Positions 45,266 to 54,544 of a DNA stretch of 64,000 nt are shown here, piece after piece. Positions within the stretch are counted from its first letter, which is position 1, and each line of letters starts with the position of its first letter. The notes beneath the pieces are model-generated. The model was not told where the DNA came from, ran no database searches, and saw only the letters and a program-made list of their open reading frames with translations. Source of the stretch: an uncultured Oscillospiraceae bacterium (lineage in GTDB: Bacteria > Bacillota > Clostridia > Oscillospirales > Acutalibacteraceae); assembly GCA_949297075.1 (NCBI GenBank), contig CASFRX010000057.1, positions 21,710-85,709 of the forward strand. Reading direction: 5' to 3'. Made by a program: the position numbers and the translations under genes.

Positions 45266-48091
45266 ATGAGAGAGAAAAAGATAATTATAAAAGGTGCAAG
45301 AGAGCACAATCTGAAAAATGTGGATTTGGAAATTCCACGGGATAAACTCATTGTTTTTACGGGCGTTTCAGGCTCCGGTAAATCTTCCCTTGCCTTTGAT
45401 ACTGTCTATGCCGAGGGTCAGCGAAGATATGTCGAATCCCTTTCAAGCTATGCAAGGCAGTTTTTGGGGCAGATGGATAAGCCCGATGTCGATTATATTG
45501 AGGGACTTTCTCCTGCAATTTCCATTGACCAAAAAACAACATCAAAAAATCCTCGCTCAACCGTTGGCACGGTCACTGAGATTTACGATTATCTCCGCTT
45601 GCTTTATGCCCGTGTGGGTGTTCCCCATTGCCCCGAATGTGGCAGAGAGATTAAAAAGCAGACTGTTGACGATATAGTAGATAAGATTTTAGCTATGCCT
45701 GAAGGCACTAAAATTCAGATTATGGCTCCCGTCATCAGAGGGCAGAAAGGCGAGCATATTAAAGTGCTTGAATCTGCAAAAAAGGGCGGTTATGTTCGAG
45801 TCCGTGTTGACGGGAATGTTTATGATTTAACGGAACAAATCAAACTTGAAAAGAATAAACGCCATAATATAGAGGTAGTAATTGACAGGCTTGTTGTCAA
45901 GGATAGCATACGCTCCCGTCTGGCAGATTCCGTTGAAACTGCCGCAAACCTTGCGGAGGGCTTGGTGCTTTGCGATGTTATAGGCGGCGAAGAACAGCTC
46001 TTTTCTCAAAACTATGCCTGCCCTGAACACGGCACCTGCATTGAGGAATTGGAACCCCGTATGTTCTCATTTAACAATCCCTATGGTGCTTGCCAGACCT
46101 GTTCGGGTCTCGGTGTTTTTATGAAAATCGACGAAAATATGATAATTCCCGACAGATCTCTTTCCATCAACGAGGGCGCAATTAAGGCAAGCGGCTGGAG
46201 CAGCAGCGATTCGGGAACAATAGCAAGAATGTATTTTGATGGCCTTGCCAAGCATTATAAGTTTTCCCTTGATACTCCTATTGATGAGCTGCCAAAATCT
46301 ATTGTTGATATAATTCTTTACGGCACTAACGGAGAGAAAATAACAATGGAGCGCACTACTCAGTATATGACAGGCTCCTACAAAACGGATTTCGAGGGTA
46401 TAGTCAATAATCTACAGCGCCGTTTCAACGAAACTAACAGCGATAGTTCACGGGGCGAAATTGAGCAGTATATGTCCGAGCAGGCCTGTCCCGATTGCAG
46501 AGGAGCAAGGCTTAAAAAAGAAGTTCTCTGCGTAACAGTCGGCGGCATAAACATCAATGAGTTTACTCATATGTCAATCAGCGAAGAGCTTGAGTTTATT
46601 AATAATCTTGTTCTTTCACCGAGAGATGCCCAAATTGCCAAGCTTATTTTGCGTGAAATCCGTGAACGCTTGAGCTTTTTAATCAGTGTTGGTCTTGAGT
46701 ATTTGACTCTTGCCCGTTCTGCAGGTACTCTTTCCGGCGGCGAAAGCCAGCGTATCCGCTTGGCTACTCAAATCGGCTCGTCTCTTACAGGCGTGCTGTA
46801 TATTCTTGATGAGCCGAGTATCGGTCTTCATCAGCGTGATAACAGCCGACTTATAGAAACCCTCAAGCATTTGCGTGATATTGATAATACACTTATTGTT
46901 GTTGAGCACGACGAGGAAACGATGCTCAGCGCAGATTATATTGTCGATGTGGGTCCGGGTCCGGGTATTCACGGCGGCGAAATCGTTGCGGCAGGCACAC
47001 CTGAAGAAATAATGGCTGATGAAAATTCTGTTACAGGGCAGTATCTGAGCGGCAAAAAGAAAATCTCCTTGCCCGAATCGAGGAGAAAGGGAAATGGCAA
47101 GAAAATCAAAATTTACGGGGCGGAAGAAAATAACCTCAAAAATATTGATGTTGAAATTCCTTTGGGTACTTTGACCTGTGTTACAGGCGTGTCAGGTTCA
47201 GGTAAATCGTCATTGATTAACGAAATCCTCAATAAAAAGCTTGCCGCCGAGCTCAACGGCGCACGCCGATATGCCGGCAAGCACAAGAAGATTACGGGAA
47301 TTAACCACCTTGATAAGGTAATAAATATAGATCAATCCCCAATCGGCAGAACTCCCCGTTCAAATCCCGCAACATACACAGGTGTGTTTACCGATATTCG
47401 TGAACTGTTCGCATCTACCACGGATTCCAAAATCAGAGGCTACAAAGCTAACCGTTTTTCATTCAATGTTAAAGGCGGCAGATGTGAAGCTTGTCAGGGA
47501 GACGGCATAGTTAAGATAGAAATGAACTTCTTGGCAGATATTTATGTGCCCTGTGAGGTTTGTCACGGCACGCGCTATAACCGTGAAACCTTAGAGGTTA
47601 AATACGCAGGCAAAACAATTTACGATGTCCTTGAAATGACGGTTGAGGAGGGCATGAATTTCTTTTCTGCCGTGCCGAAAATCAAGCGCAAGCTGGAAAC
47701 GCTCTATAATGTGGGGCTCGGTTATATAAAAATCGGTCAGTCTGCAACAACTCTTTCGGGCGGTGAGGCACAGCGTGTTAAGCTTGCAACCGAGCTTGCA
47801 AGAGTTTCTACGGGTAAAACAATTTATATTCTCGATGAACCTACAACGGGGCTGCACACAGCCGATGTTGCAAAGCTCATAAAAGTATTGCAGCAGATTG
47901 TGGATAACGGCAATACAGTCCTTGTAATCGAGCATAATTTAGATGTAATAAAAACAGCCGATTATATAATTGATTTGGGACCTGAGGGCGGTAACAAAGG
48001 CGGCGAAATAGTCGCCACAGGCACCCCCGAAGAGGTCGCAAAATGCGAAAAATCTTATACAGGTCAGTATCTTAAAAAGCTGCTGGGCTAA
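45266..48091 (+). CDS. uvrA: Excinuclease ABC subunit A
   Basis: DNA-damage sensor ATPase, 941 residues. Two ABC modules with Walker [14 protein letters not shown] (near 32) and [13 protein letters not shown] (near 643), signature LSGGESQRI and LSGGEAQRV, and zinc-binding CPECGRE, CPEHGTC...[15 protein letters not shown] and [14 protein letters not shown]...CEVCHGTRY. All expected zinc cysteines seem present. ATG 45266 directly abuts the uvrB stop. uvrC is not in the window. Confidence 0.98.
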   Translation: MREKKIIIKGAREHNLKNVDLEIPRDKLIVFTGVSGSGKSSLAFDTVYAEGQRRYVESLSSYARQFLGQMDKPDVDYIEGLSPAISIDQKTTSKNPRSTVGTVTEIYDYLRLLYARVGVPHCPECGREIKKQTVDDIVDKILAMPEGTKIQIMAPVIRGQKGEHIKVLESAKKGGYVRVRVDGNVYDLTEQIKLEKNKRHNIEVVIDRLVVKDSIRSRLADSVETAANLAEGLVLCDVIGGEEQLFSQNYACPEHGTCIEELEPRMFSFNNPYGACQTCSGLGVFMKIDENMIIPDRSLSINEGAIKASGWSSSDSGTIARMYFDGLAKHYKFSLDTPIDELPKSIVDIILYGTNGEKITMERTTQYMTGSYKTDFEGIVNNLQRRFNETNSDSSRGEIEQYMSEQACPDCRGARLKKEVLCVTVGGININEFTHMSISEELEFINNLVLSPRDAQIAKLILREIRERLSFLISVGLEYLTLARSAGTLSGGESQRIRLATQIGSSLTGVLYILDEPSIGLHQRDNSRLIETLKHLRDIDNTLIVVEHDEETMLSADYIVDVGPGPGIHGGEIVAAGTPEEIMADENSVTGQYLSGKKKISLPESRRKGNGKKIKIYGAEENNLKNIDVEIPLGTLTCVTGVSGSGKSSLINEILNKKLAAELNGARRYAGKHKKITGINHLDKVINIDQSPIGRTPRSNPATYTGVFTDIRELFASTTDSKIRGYKANRFSFNVKGGRCEACQGDGIVKIEMNFLADIYVPCEVCHGTRYNRETLEVKYAGKTIYDVLEMTVEEGMNFFSAVPKIKRKLETLYNVGLGYIKIGQSATTLSGGEAQRVKLATELARVSTGKTIYILDEPTTGLHTADVAKLIKVLQQIVDNGNTVLVIEHNLDVIKTADYIIDLGPEGGNKGGEIVATGTPEEVAKCEKSYTGQYLKKLLG

Positions 48092-48092
48092 T

Positions 48093-48128
48093 AAAAAAAG
48101 GAGATGCGGTGAAATTTCATCGCATCTC
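48093..48128 (-). terminator. Terminator of the pgk-tpiA-gpmI run (also behind uvrA)
   Basis: GAGATGCGGTGAAA (48101-48114) pairs with TTTCATCGCATCTC (48115-48128), one wobble. On the minus strand it is followed by a run of seven U (48093-48099), so it acts mainly for gpmI. Confidence 0.85.
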
Positions 48129-48158
48129 TTAATTATTAGGTTAGGTTTAACCCTGACC

Positions 48159-49670
48159 TTATTTAATAAGGCTTACGCCTGTCATTTCCTTGGGCTGTTC
48201 AAGTCCCATAATCTGAAGCATTGTGGGGGCAATATCGCAAAGCTTGCCGCCGTCACGAAGCTGACAATCGTGGCCGACTACGCAGAAAGGAACAGGGAAA
48301 GTTGTGTGAGCTGTGAATGGAGAACCGTCAGGCTCAAGCATCTTATCTGCATTGCCGTGGTCAGCAGTGATAAGAACTACGCCGCCCTTAGCCATAACGG
48401 CGTCAACAACCTTGCCGACGCACTCGTCAACAGCCTCAACGGCTGCAACAGCGGCATCAAAAACGCCTGTGTGGCCAACCATGTCGCAGTTAGCAAAGTT
48501 GAGCATAATTGCATCGTATTCATCGCTCTCAACGGCCTTTACAACCTTGTCGGCAACAATGTAAGCACTCATTTCGGGCTGCATATCATATGTGGGAACA
48601 TTGGGAGAATCTGTAAGGTCTCTGTCCTCGCCCTTGTAAACGGTTTCTTCACCGCCGTTGAGGAAGAAAGTGACATGAGCGTACTTTGTAAACTCAGCAA
48701 TTCTCAGCTGCTTGAGACCAGCGTTGCTGATAACTTCGCCCAGGGGCATTGTGATACGCTGAGGCTTGAAAGCAACCTCAACATTGGGCATTGTTTCATC
48801 ATACTGTGTCATGCAAATATATGTCAGGTCAAGCAGTTCGCTTCTTTCAAAGTCGTAAAATTCTTCGTCCACAAATGCACGGGTAATTTCTCTTGCACGG
48901 TCAGGGCGGAAGTTGAAGAAAATAACGCTGTCACCGTTCTTAACGGCCTCTGCCTTTTCGTTAACGCAGGGAACAATGAATTCGTCCGTTGTGCCGCTTG
49001 CATAGGATTCCTCCATCATTTCCTTTGCGCAGGAAAATTTAGGAGCGTCAAGAGCTGTCATAGCCCTGTATGCCTTTTCAACCCTATCCCATTTCTTTTC
49101 ACGGTCCATAACATAGTAGCGGCCCATTACGCTTGCGATTGTGCCTACGCCGATTTCACCGCACTTCTTGTAAAGCTCGGCAATGAAATCTTTACCGGAA
49201 GTAGGAGGAACATCACGGCCGTCCATGAAGCAGTGAACAAATACCTTTTCCAGTCCGTTGCGCTTGGCAAGCTCAAGGAGAGCGTAAAGGTGAGAGTTGT
49301 GGCTGTGAACACCGCCGTCGGATAAAAGACCCATAAGGTGAAGCGCAGAGTCGTTAGCCTTGCAGTTTTCAACAGCTTTCATGAAAGCTTCATTTGTGAA
49401 GAAATCGCCGTCCTCGATGGATTTGGAGATTCTTGTAAGCTCCTGGTAAACTACACGGCCTGCGCCGATGTTTGTGTGACCAACCTCGCTGTTACCCATC
49501 TGACCGTCGGGAAGACCGACATCAAGACCTGAAGCACCGATGTAGGTGAGGGGATAATTAGCAAAGAGATTGTCTAAATTAGGGGTTTTGGCAGAAACGA
49601 TTGCGTTGCCGTAATCGTCCGGATTCTTGCCGAAACCGTCCATGATGCAAAGAAGAATAGGTTTTTTCAT
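48159..49670 (-). CDS. gpmI: 2,3-bisphosphoglycerate-independent phosphoglycerate mutase
   Basis: Mn-dependent mutase converting 3- to 2-phosphoglycerate; 503 residues, an alkaline-phosphatase-fold enzyme. CIMDGFGKNPDDYGNAI supplies the first metal Asp, GQMGNSEVGH the phosphoserine (near 62), CFMDGRDVPPTSG, FFNFRPDRAREITRAF, NFANCDMVGHTG and ITADHGNADKM the remaining ligands. Last gene of pgk-tpiA-gpmI; 24 bp after tpiA. Confidence 0.97.
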   Translation of the reverse strand: MKKPILLCIMDGFGKNPDDYGNAIVSAKTPNLDNLFANYPLTYIGASGLDVGLPDGQMGNSEVGHTNIGAGRVVYQELTRISKSIEDGDFFTNEAFMKAVENCKANDSALHLMGLLSDGGVHSHNSHLYALLELAKRNGLEKVFVHCFMDGRDVPPTSGKDFIAELYKKCGEIGVGTIASVMGRYYVMDREKKWDRVEKAYRAMTALDAPKFSCAKEMMEESYASGTTDEFIVPCVNEKAEAVKNGDSVIFFNFRPDRAREITRAFVDEEFYDFERSELLDLTYICMTQYDETMPNVEVAFKPQRITMPLGEVISNAGLKQLRIAEFTKYAHVTFFLNGGEETVYKGEDRDLTDSPNVPTYDMQPEMSAYIVADKVVKAVESDEYDAIMLNFANCDMVGHTGVFDAAVAAVEAVDECVGKVVDAVMAKGGVVLITADHGNADKMLEPDGSPFTAHTTFPVPFCVVGHDCQLRDGGKLCDIAPTMLQIMGLEQPKEMTGVSLIK

Positions 49671-49694
49671 TTTATATCGTAACCTTTCGGGAAT

Positions 49695-50462
49695 TTATTT
49701 GCTTGCCGCCTTAACAATAGCTGCAAAATCGGGAGCCTTGAGAGATGCGCCGCCGATAAGGCCGCCGTCAACATCGTACTGAGCAAGGAGTTCGTCTGCA
49801 TTGCCTGCATTCATGCTGCCGCCGTACTGAACAACGATTTTGTCTGCTGCTGCCTTGCCGTAAAGCTCGCCGATAAGAGCACGGATTGCGCAGTTAACTT
49901 CGTTAGCCTGAGCAGCTGTAGCTGTTTTGCCTGTGCCTATAGCCCAAACAGGCTCGTAAGCGATGATGATGTTTTCAAGCTCCGCTTCGCTTACGCCGAG
50001 GAGAGCAATCTTTGTCTGCATGCGAACAATTTCCATTGTTACATTCTGCTCACGCTCCTCAAGAAGCTCGCCTACGCAGAGGATAACCTTAAGACCGTTG
50101 TCAAGCGCTGCACGGACACGCTTCTGAACAGTAACATCTGTTTCACCGAAGAACTGTCTGCGCTCGCTGTGGCCGATTACAACATATTCTACGCCGATTG
50201 TCTTGAGCATATTTGCGGAAACTTCACCGGTGAAAGCGCCGCTTTCTGCCCAGTGGCAGTTTTCTGCACCGATTTTAATGTTGGAGCCCTTTGCAGCTTC
50301 CATAGCTGCGAAAAGGTCGATGTAGGGTACGCAAGCTACTACATCGCAGTTAGCATCTGCCACGAGAGGCTTGATTTCATTGATGAGTGCTGTAGCCTCA
50401 TCGGGAGTTTTGTTCATTTTCCAGTTGCCTGCAATAACAACCTTGCGGAGACTTTTATCCAT
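49695..50462 (-). CDS. tpiA: Triosephosphate isomerase
   Basis: Interconverts dihydroxyacetone phosphate and glyceraldehyde 3-phosphate. 255-residue TIM barrel with GNWKMNKT (Asn/Lys), VIGHSERRQFFGE (catalytic His), AYEPVWAIGTGKTAT (catalytic Glu, flexible loop) and QYGGSMNAGNA. The ribosome binding site GAAAGGATG precedes ATG 50462. About 100 bp separate it from pgk with no clear terminator. Confidence 0.98.
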   Translation of the reverse strand: MDKSLRKVVIAGNWKMNKTPDEATALINEIKPLVADANCDVVACVPYIDLFAAMEAAKGSNIKIGAENCHWAESGAFTGEVSANMLKTIGVEYVVIGHSERRQFFGETDVTVQKRVRAALDNGLKVILCVGELLEEREQNVTMEIVRMQTKIALLGVSEAELENIIIAYEPVWAIGTGKTATAAQANEVNCAIRALIGELYGKAAADKIVVQYGGSMNAGNADELLAQYDVDGGLIGGASLKAPDFAAIVKAASK

Positions 50463-50562
50463 TTTATATACATCCTTTCGAAGAATTAGCAGAGTATTAT
50501 TTCAGAAAATTGCCCGCGTATGAGAAACTATACACGGGCAAAGTTTAATCAGTCAGTAAGAC

Positions 50563-51753
50563 TTATTTCTCGTTGAGAGCTGCAATGCCGGGAAGCTCCT
50601 TGCCCTCCATGAATTCGAGGGAAGCACCGCCGCCTGTGGAGATGTGGCTCATCTTGTCTGCAAAGCCGAGCTTCTGAACGGCTGCTGCAGAGTCGCCGCC
50701 GCCGATAATGGAGATTGCGCCGCTTTCTGCAACTGCGTTAGCAACTGCAATAGTACCTGCTGCGAAGTTTTCCCATTCGGAAACACCCATGGGACCGTTC
50801 CAGATAACTGTGCCTGCACCCTTGATTGCGTTTGCGAATAACTCCTGAGTTTTGGGGCCGATATCGAGACCCATCCAGCCTTCGGGGATATCGTCTGAAT
50901 CAACAACCATAGCCTCTGTGTTGGGGTCGTATTCTTTGCCGACTTTATTATCAACGGGAATAAGGAAGTTTACACCCTTTTCCTTAGCCTTAGCCATCAT
51001 TTCGCCTGCAAGCTCAACCTTGTCAGCTTCGAGGAGAGATGTGCCGATATTGTGGCCGAGGAACTTCATGAATGTGTAAGCCATACCGCCGCCAACGATA
51101 AGTGTGTCAACCTTGTCGAGAAGATTTGTGATAACGCCGATCTTGTCGGAAACCTTTGCGCCGCCGAGGATAGCAACAAAAGGACGCTGAGGATTCTCAA
51201 GAGCGCCGCCGATGAAAGAAATTTCTTTCTGGATAAGGTAGCCGCAAACTGCGGGGATGTAGTCTGCTACGCCTGTTGTTGAGGAGTGAGCTCTGTGAGC
51301 TGAACCGAAAGCGTCGTTAACAAAGATATCTGCAAGAGAAGCAAAAGCCTTGCTGAGCTCTGCATCGTTCTTTGTTTCGCCCTTTTCAAAGCGTACATTT
51401 TCCAGGAGCATAACATCGCCGTCGTTGAGCTCGGCTGCAAGAGCCTGTGCGCTTTCTCCGACAACATCTTTAGCCATTTTAACTTCTTTGCCGAGAAGCT
51501 CGGAAAGGCGAGCTGCTACGGGAGCAAGTGAAAATTCGGGCATAACCTCGCCCTTGGGTCTGCCAAGGTGAGAGCAAAGAATAACCTTAGCGTTGTTATC
51601 AAGAAGATACTTGATTGTAGGGAGAGAGGAAACGATTCTCTTGTCGCTTGTGATAACTCCGTCTTTCAGGGGAACGTTGAAATCGCAGCGGACAAGAACC
51701 TTTTTGCCGCTTACATCAATGTCTTCAACTGTCTTTTTGTTCAGTGCGTTCAT
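50563..51753 (-). CDS. pgk: Phosphoglycerate kinase
   Basis: Generates ATP and 3-phosphoglycerate from 1,3-bisphosphoglycerate. 396 residues with [53 protein letters not shown] and [13 protein letters not shown], all typical. GAAAGGATG precedes ATG 51753. First of pgk-tpiA-gpmI; gap and eno are not in the window. It is divergent from serC, which uses its product 3-phosphoglycerate (after oxidation by SerA). Confidence 0.98.
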   Translation of the reverse strand: MNALNKKTVEDIDVSGKKVLVRCDFNVPLKDGVITSDKRIVSSLPTIKYLLDNNAKVILCSHLGRPKGEVMPEFSLAPVAARLSELLGKEVKMAKDVVGESAQALAAELNDGDVMLLENVRFEKGETKNDAELSKAFASLADIFVNDAFGSAHRAHSSTTGVADYIPAVCGYLIQKEISFIGGALENPQRPFVAILGGAKVSDKIGVITNLLDKVDTLIVGGGMAYTFMKFLGHNIGTSLLEADKVELAGEMMAKAKEKGVNFLIPVDNKVGKEYDPNTEAMVVDSDDIPEGWMGLDIGPKTQELFANAIKGAGTVIWNGPMGVSEWENFAAGTIAVANAVAESGAISIIGGGDSAAAVQKLGFADKMSHISTGGGASLEFMEGKELPGIAALNEK

Positions 51754-51827
51754 TTAGGAACATCCTTTCGTGATATATAGTTTATGAATTTGAAACCTTG
51801 CAGGGGGCCCTAAAGTCCATCTCGTTT

Positions 51828-51856
51828 ATTTTATAACAAATCGGTTAAATTTTCAA
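51828..51856 (-). promoter_or_regulatory. Promoter of pgk-tpiA-gpmI
   Basis: Minus strand TTGAAA (51851-51856), 17-bp spacer, TAAAAT (51828-51833). The leader would be about 68 bases and includes a GGGCCC palindrome near 51805. Confidence 0.7.
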
Positions 51857-51950
51857 TCATACAAATTTCCGTTCTTTCTCTGTTTGTTGAGCAAATTTTT
51901 GGGCATTTTGCTAATATCTTTAAATTTTTTTGAAAATGTATTATAATAAC

Positions 51951-51980
51951 TTGACTTTTATTTTTGTAGATGCATATAAT
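51951..51980 (+). promoter_or_regulatory. Promoter of serC-serA
   Basis: TTGACT (51951-51956), 18-bp spacer, TATAAT (51975-51980), then a small inverted repeat GACTT-N6-AAGTC in the leader and AGGAGG (52002-52007). Confidence 0.8.
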
Positions 51981-52015
51981 GACTTTATATTAAGTCCTTA
52001 TAGGAGGTTTCTCAA

Positions 52016-53098
52016 ATGTCAAGAGTTTATAATTTTTCAGCAGGTCCTTCAATGCTTCCTGAATCCGTTCTTAACCGTGCGGCGGCAGAAATGCTTGATT
52101 ATAAAGGCAGCGGTCAGTCTGTTATGGAAATGTCCCACCGCTCAAAGGTTTACGACGGTATTATCAAAGAGGCTGAAGCTCTTTTCCGTGAGGTCTTGAA
52201 TATACCCGACAACTACAAGGTTCTGTTCCTCCAAGGCGGCGCATCAACTCAGTTTGCTGCAATTCCTCTCAACTTTATGAACGGAAGCGGCAAGGCCGAT
52301 TATGTCCTTACAGGTCAGTTTTCCACTAAGGCTTACAAAGAGGCTTGCAAGTACGGCGAAGCCCGTGTAGCGGCAAGCTCAAAGGAAGATACATTTTCTT
52401 ATATTCCTCGCCTTGAAAAGTCAGATTTCGACTCCGAGGCTGATTATGTCTATATCTGCTTCAACAACACAATTTACGGCACAACCTATAAATACATCCC
52501 CGACACAGGCGATGTTCCGCTGTTTGCCGATGTTTCATCCTGCTTCCTTTCAGAGCCCATGGATGTTACGAAGTTTGGCCTTATCTACGGCGGCGCACAG
52601 AAGAACATAGGTCCTGCAGGCTTAACTGTTGTTATCGTCCGTGAAGATCTGCTCGGCAACGAGAGGGACTATACTCCCTCTATGCTCAGCTATAAACTGA
52701 TGGCAGATAACGATTCAATGTACAACACTCCCCCTTGCTACTCAATCTACATTTGCAAGCTTGTTCTTGAGTGGATTAAGAGCATTGGCGGCCTTGAAGC
52801 TATGAAAGAGCGCAATGAAGCGAAAGCAAAGGTTCTTTATGATTTCCTTGATAACAGTAAGCTCTTCAAAAACGGAGTCAAAAAAGAAGACCGTTCATTG
52901 ATGAATGTCACATTTGTTACAGGTAATGCAGACCTTGATGCAAAATTTGTCAAAGAAGCGGCAGAAGCAGGCTTTGTCAACCTTAAGGGTCATCGTTCGG
53001 TAGGCGGTATGCGTGCTTCTATCTACAACGCTATGCCTTATGAGGGCGTAGAAAAGCTTGTAGAGTTCATGGCTGAATTTGAAAAAAACAACGCATGA
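52016..53098 (+). CDS. serC: Phosphoserine aminotransferase
   Basis: PLP enzyme converting 3-phosphohydroxypyruvate and glutamate to phosphoserine. 360 residues; VYNFSAGPSMLPE, QGGASTQFAAIPLNF, GTTYKYIP, ADVSSCFLSEP and the PLP-lysine block YGGAQKNIGPAGLT (near 196). TAGGAGG at 52001-52007. Followed by serA after 12 bp, so the two steps of serine synthesis are cotranscribed. serB is not seen. Confidence 0.97.
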   Translation: MSRVYNFSAGPSMLPESVLNRAAAEMLDYKGSGQSVMEMSHRSKVYDGIIKEAEALFREVLNIPDNYKVLFLQGGASTQFAAIPLNFMNGSGKADYVLTGQFSTKAYKEACKYGEARVAASSKEDTFSYIPRLEKSDFDSEADYVYICFNNTIYGTTYKYIPDTGDVPLFADVSSCFLSEPMDVTKFGLIYGGAQKNIGPAGLTVVIVREDLLGNERDYTPSMLSYKLMADNDSMYNTPPCYSIYICKLVLEWIKSIGGLEAMKERNEAKAKVLYDFLDNSKLFKNGVKKEDRSLMNVTFVTGNADLDAKFVKEAAEAGFVNLKGHRSVGGMRASIYNAMPYEGVEKLVEFMAEFEKNNA

Positions 53099-53110
53099 GG
53101 TGATTACACA

Positions 53111-54250
53111 ATGAATATTCTTACACTTAACAAAATCGCAAAGTGCGGTACTGACCGCTTCCCTGAGGGCTACATGTGCTCAGATGATGTAGAAGCACCT
53201 GACGCCATTATGGTTCGCTCTGCCGCAATGCACGATATGGAATTTGCCGCGAATACGGTTGCAATCGCCCGTGCAGGCGCAGGCGTCAACAACATTCCCC
53301 TTGATAAATGCACTCAGCAGGGTATAGTTGTTTTTAACACACCCGGCGCAAATGCAAACGCCGTTAAAGAGCTTGTGCTCTGTGGTCTTTTCCTTTCCTC
53401 ACGCAGAATCCCTGCCGCTATGGATTGGTGCAAAACTCTTAAAGGCGAAGGTGCAAATGTTTCCAAGCTTGTCGAAAAAGGCAAGTCACAGTTTGTCGGC
53501 CCGGAAATAAGCGGCAAAACTCTCGGCGTAATCGGCTTGGGCGCAATCGGCGCAAAGGTTGCAATTGCGGCGGCTGCTTTGGGTATGAATGTTGTTGGCT
53601 ACGATGCCTTCCTCAGCGAACAGGCTGCTTCAGCACTTACGACTGATGTTAAAATTGTTGACAGTTTAGATGATGTTTATGCCGTATCCGATTATATTTC
53701 TCTTCATCTTCCCTGTAACGACAGCACAAAGGGCATGATAAATGCAGAGACCTTTGCAAAGATGAAGGACGGCGTGCGTATTCTCAACTTTGCCCGCGGT
53801 GAGCTTGTTGATAACATGAGCGTTATTGAAGCTCTCGGCAGCGGTAAAGCGGCAGCTTATGTGACAGATTTCCCAACTGATGAGCAAATTGGCGTTGACG
53901 GTGTTGTGGCTATGCCTCATCTCGGTGCGTCAACCCCCGAATCAGAGGATAACTGTGCCGTTATGGCGGCTGATGAGCTTACTGCTTATCTCGAAAAAGG
54001 TGAGATTATAAATTCCGTAAATGTTCCTGCAATGCGCTTGGGTGCGGTTAAGGGCAAGCGTATTTGCATAATTCATGCAGACAGTGCACTTGCTGATGTT
54101 ATGGCGGCTATTCAGAATTGCACAGAAAATGTAAACACGGCAGCTAAGAAAGGTGTTTCATACACAGTGGCTGATATGTGCGGTTGCGGCGAATGTGCAA
54201 AGACAGTAGAAGCGATTGACGGTGTCTACAGAGTGAGAGTTATAGGCTGA
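53111..54250 (+). CDS. serA: D-3-phosphoglycerate dehydrogenase with atypical C-terminal domain
   Basis: Oxidises 3-phosphoglycerate to phosphohydroxypyruvate. 379 residues: NAD-binding GVIGLGAIGAKVA (near 141), substrate Arg in NFARGELVD (near 231) and catalytic His in MPHLGASTPESE (near 275). The C-terminal 65 residues resemble a shortened ACT domain, but the serine-binding HxNxPG-like loop reads IHADSALADVM and a CGCGEC cysteine cluster appears near the end. Feedback control by serine may therefore be lost or replaced. GAGGTGAT precedes ATG 53111. Confidence 0.92.
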   Translation: MNILTLNKIAKCGTDRFPEGYMCSDDVEAPDAIMVRSAAMHDMEFAANTVAIARAGAGVNNIPLDKCTQQGIVVFNTPGANANAVKELVLCGLFLSSRRIPAAMDWCKTLKGEGANVSKLVEKGKSQFVGPEISGKTLGVIGLGAIGAKVAIAAAALGMNVVGYDAFLSEQAASALTTDVKIVDSLDDVYAVSDYISLHLPCNDSTKGMINAETFAKMKDGVRILNFARGELVDNMSVIEALGSGKAAAYVTDFPTDEQIGVDGVVAMPHLGASTPESEDNCAVMAADELTAYLEKGEIINSVNVPAMRLGAVKGKRICIIHADSALADVMAAIQNCTENVNTAAKKGVSYTVADMCGCGECAKTVEAIDGVYRVRVIG

Positions 54251-54279
54251 AAACGGCTATATATCAACAAATAATCTAC

Positions 54280-54314
54280 AAGGCAAGGCCGCCGAGGCCT
54301 TGCCTTTCTTTTGC
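54280..54314 (+). terminator. Terminator of serC-serA
   Basis: AAGGCAAGGCC (54280-54290) / GGCCTTGCCTT (54296-54306), 5-base loop, then TCTTTTG. Confidence 0.9.
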
Positions 54315-54325
54315 TTGACGCATGG

Positions 54326-54382
54326 TATAAAGTAATATAGCTTTACAGATAAATCTCATGTGTAAAGTATATTAGCATTACA
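54326..54382. repeat. Tandem pair of TGTAAAG/CTTTACA-like inverted repeats upstream of lon
   Basis: Two 22-bp elements at 54326-54347 and 54361-54382 agree at 17 of 22 positions; each is an imperfect palindrome ending in TTACA. They lie 40-100 bp upstream of the lon -35 and look like paired operator sites. The binding protein is unknown. Confidence 0.55.
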
Positions 54383-54422
54383 CAAAACGCACGGTTTTGC
54401 CTTATATTGCTATTGATTTTAG

Positions 54423-54451
54423 TTGACTATATTTTCTCTTTATGTTAAAAT
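54423..54451 (+). promoter_or_regulatory. Promoter of lon-engB
   Basis: TTGACT (54423-54428), 17-bp spacer, TAAAAT (54446-54451). No CIRCE or CtsR box is visible. The leader would be about 85 bases. Confidence 0.75.
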
Positions 54452-54544
54452 ATCATGGTTATTATCATAAATTTCGACAAGATATTTGTGTACCGTTTTG
54501 TATGTATTTGTATGTAACGGAAACCGAAAGGAAATGAAAAGTAA

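Noticed and set aside
53500..53530. tpiA-pgk style frameshift or programmed recoding in serA
   Set aside because: The frame is continuous and all NAD-binding and catalytic motifs are in register; only the ACT domain is unusual.
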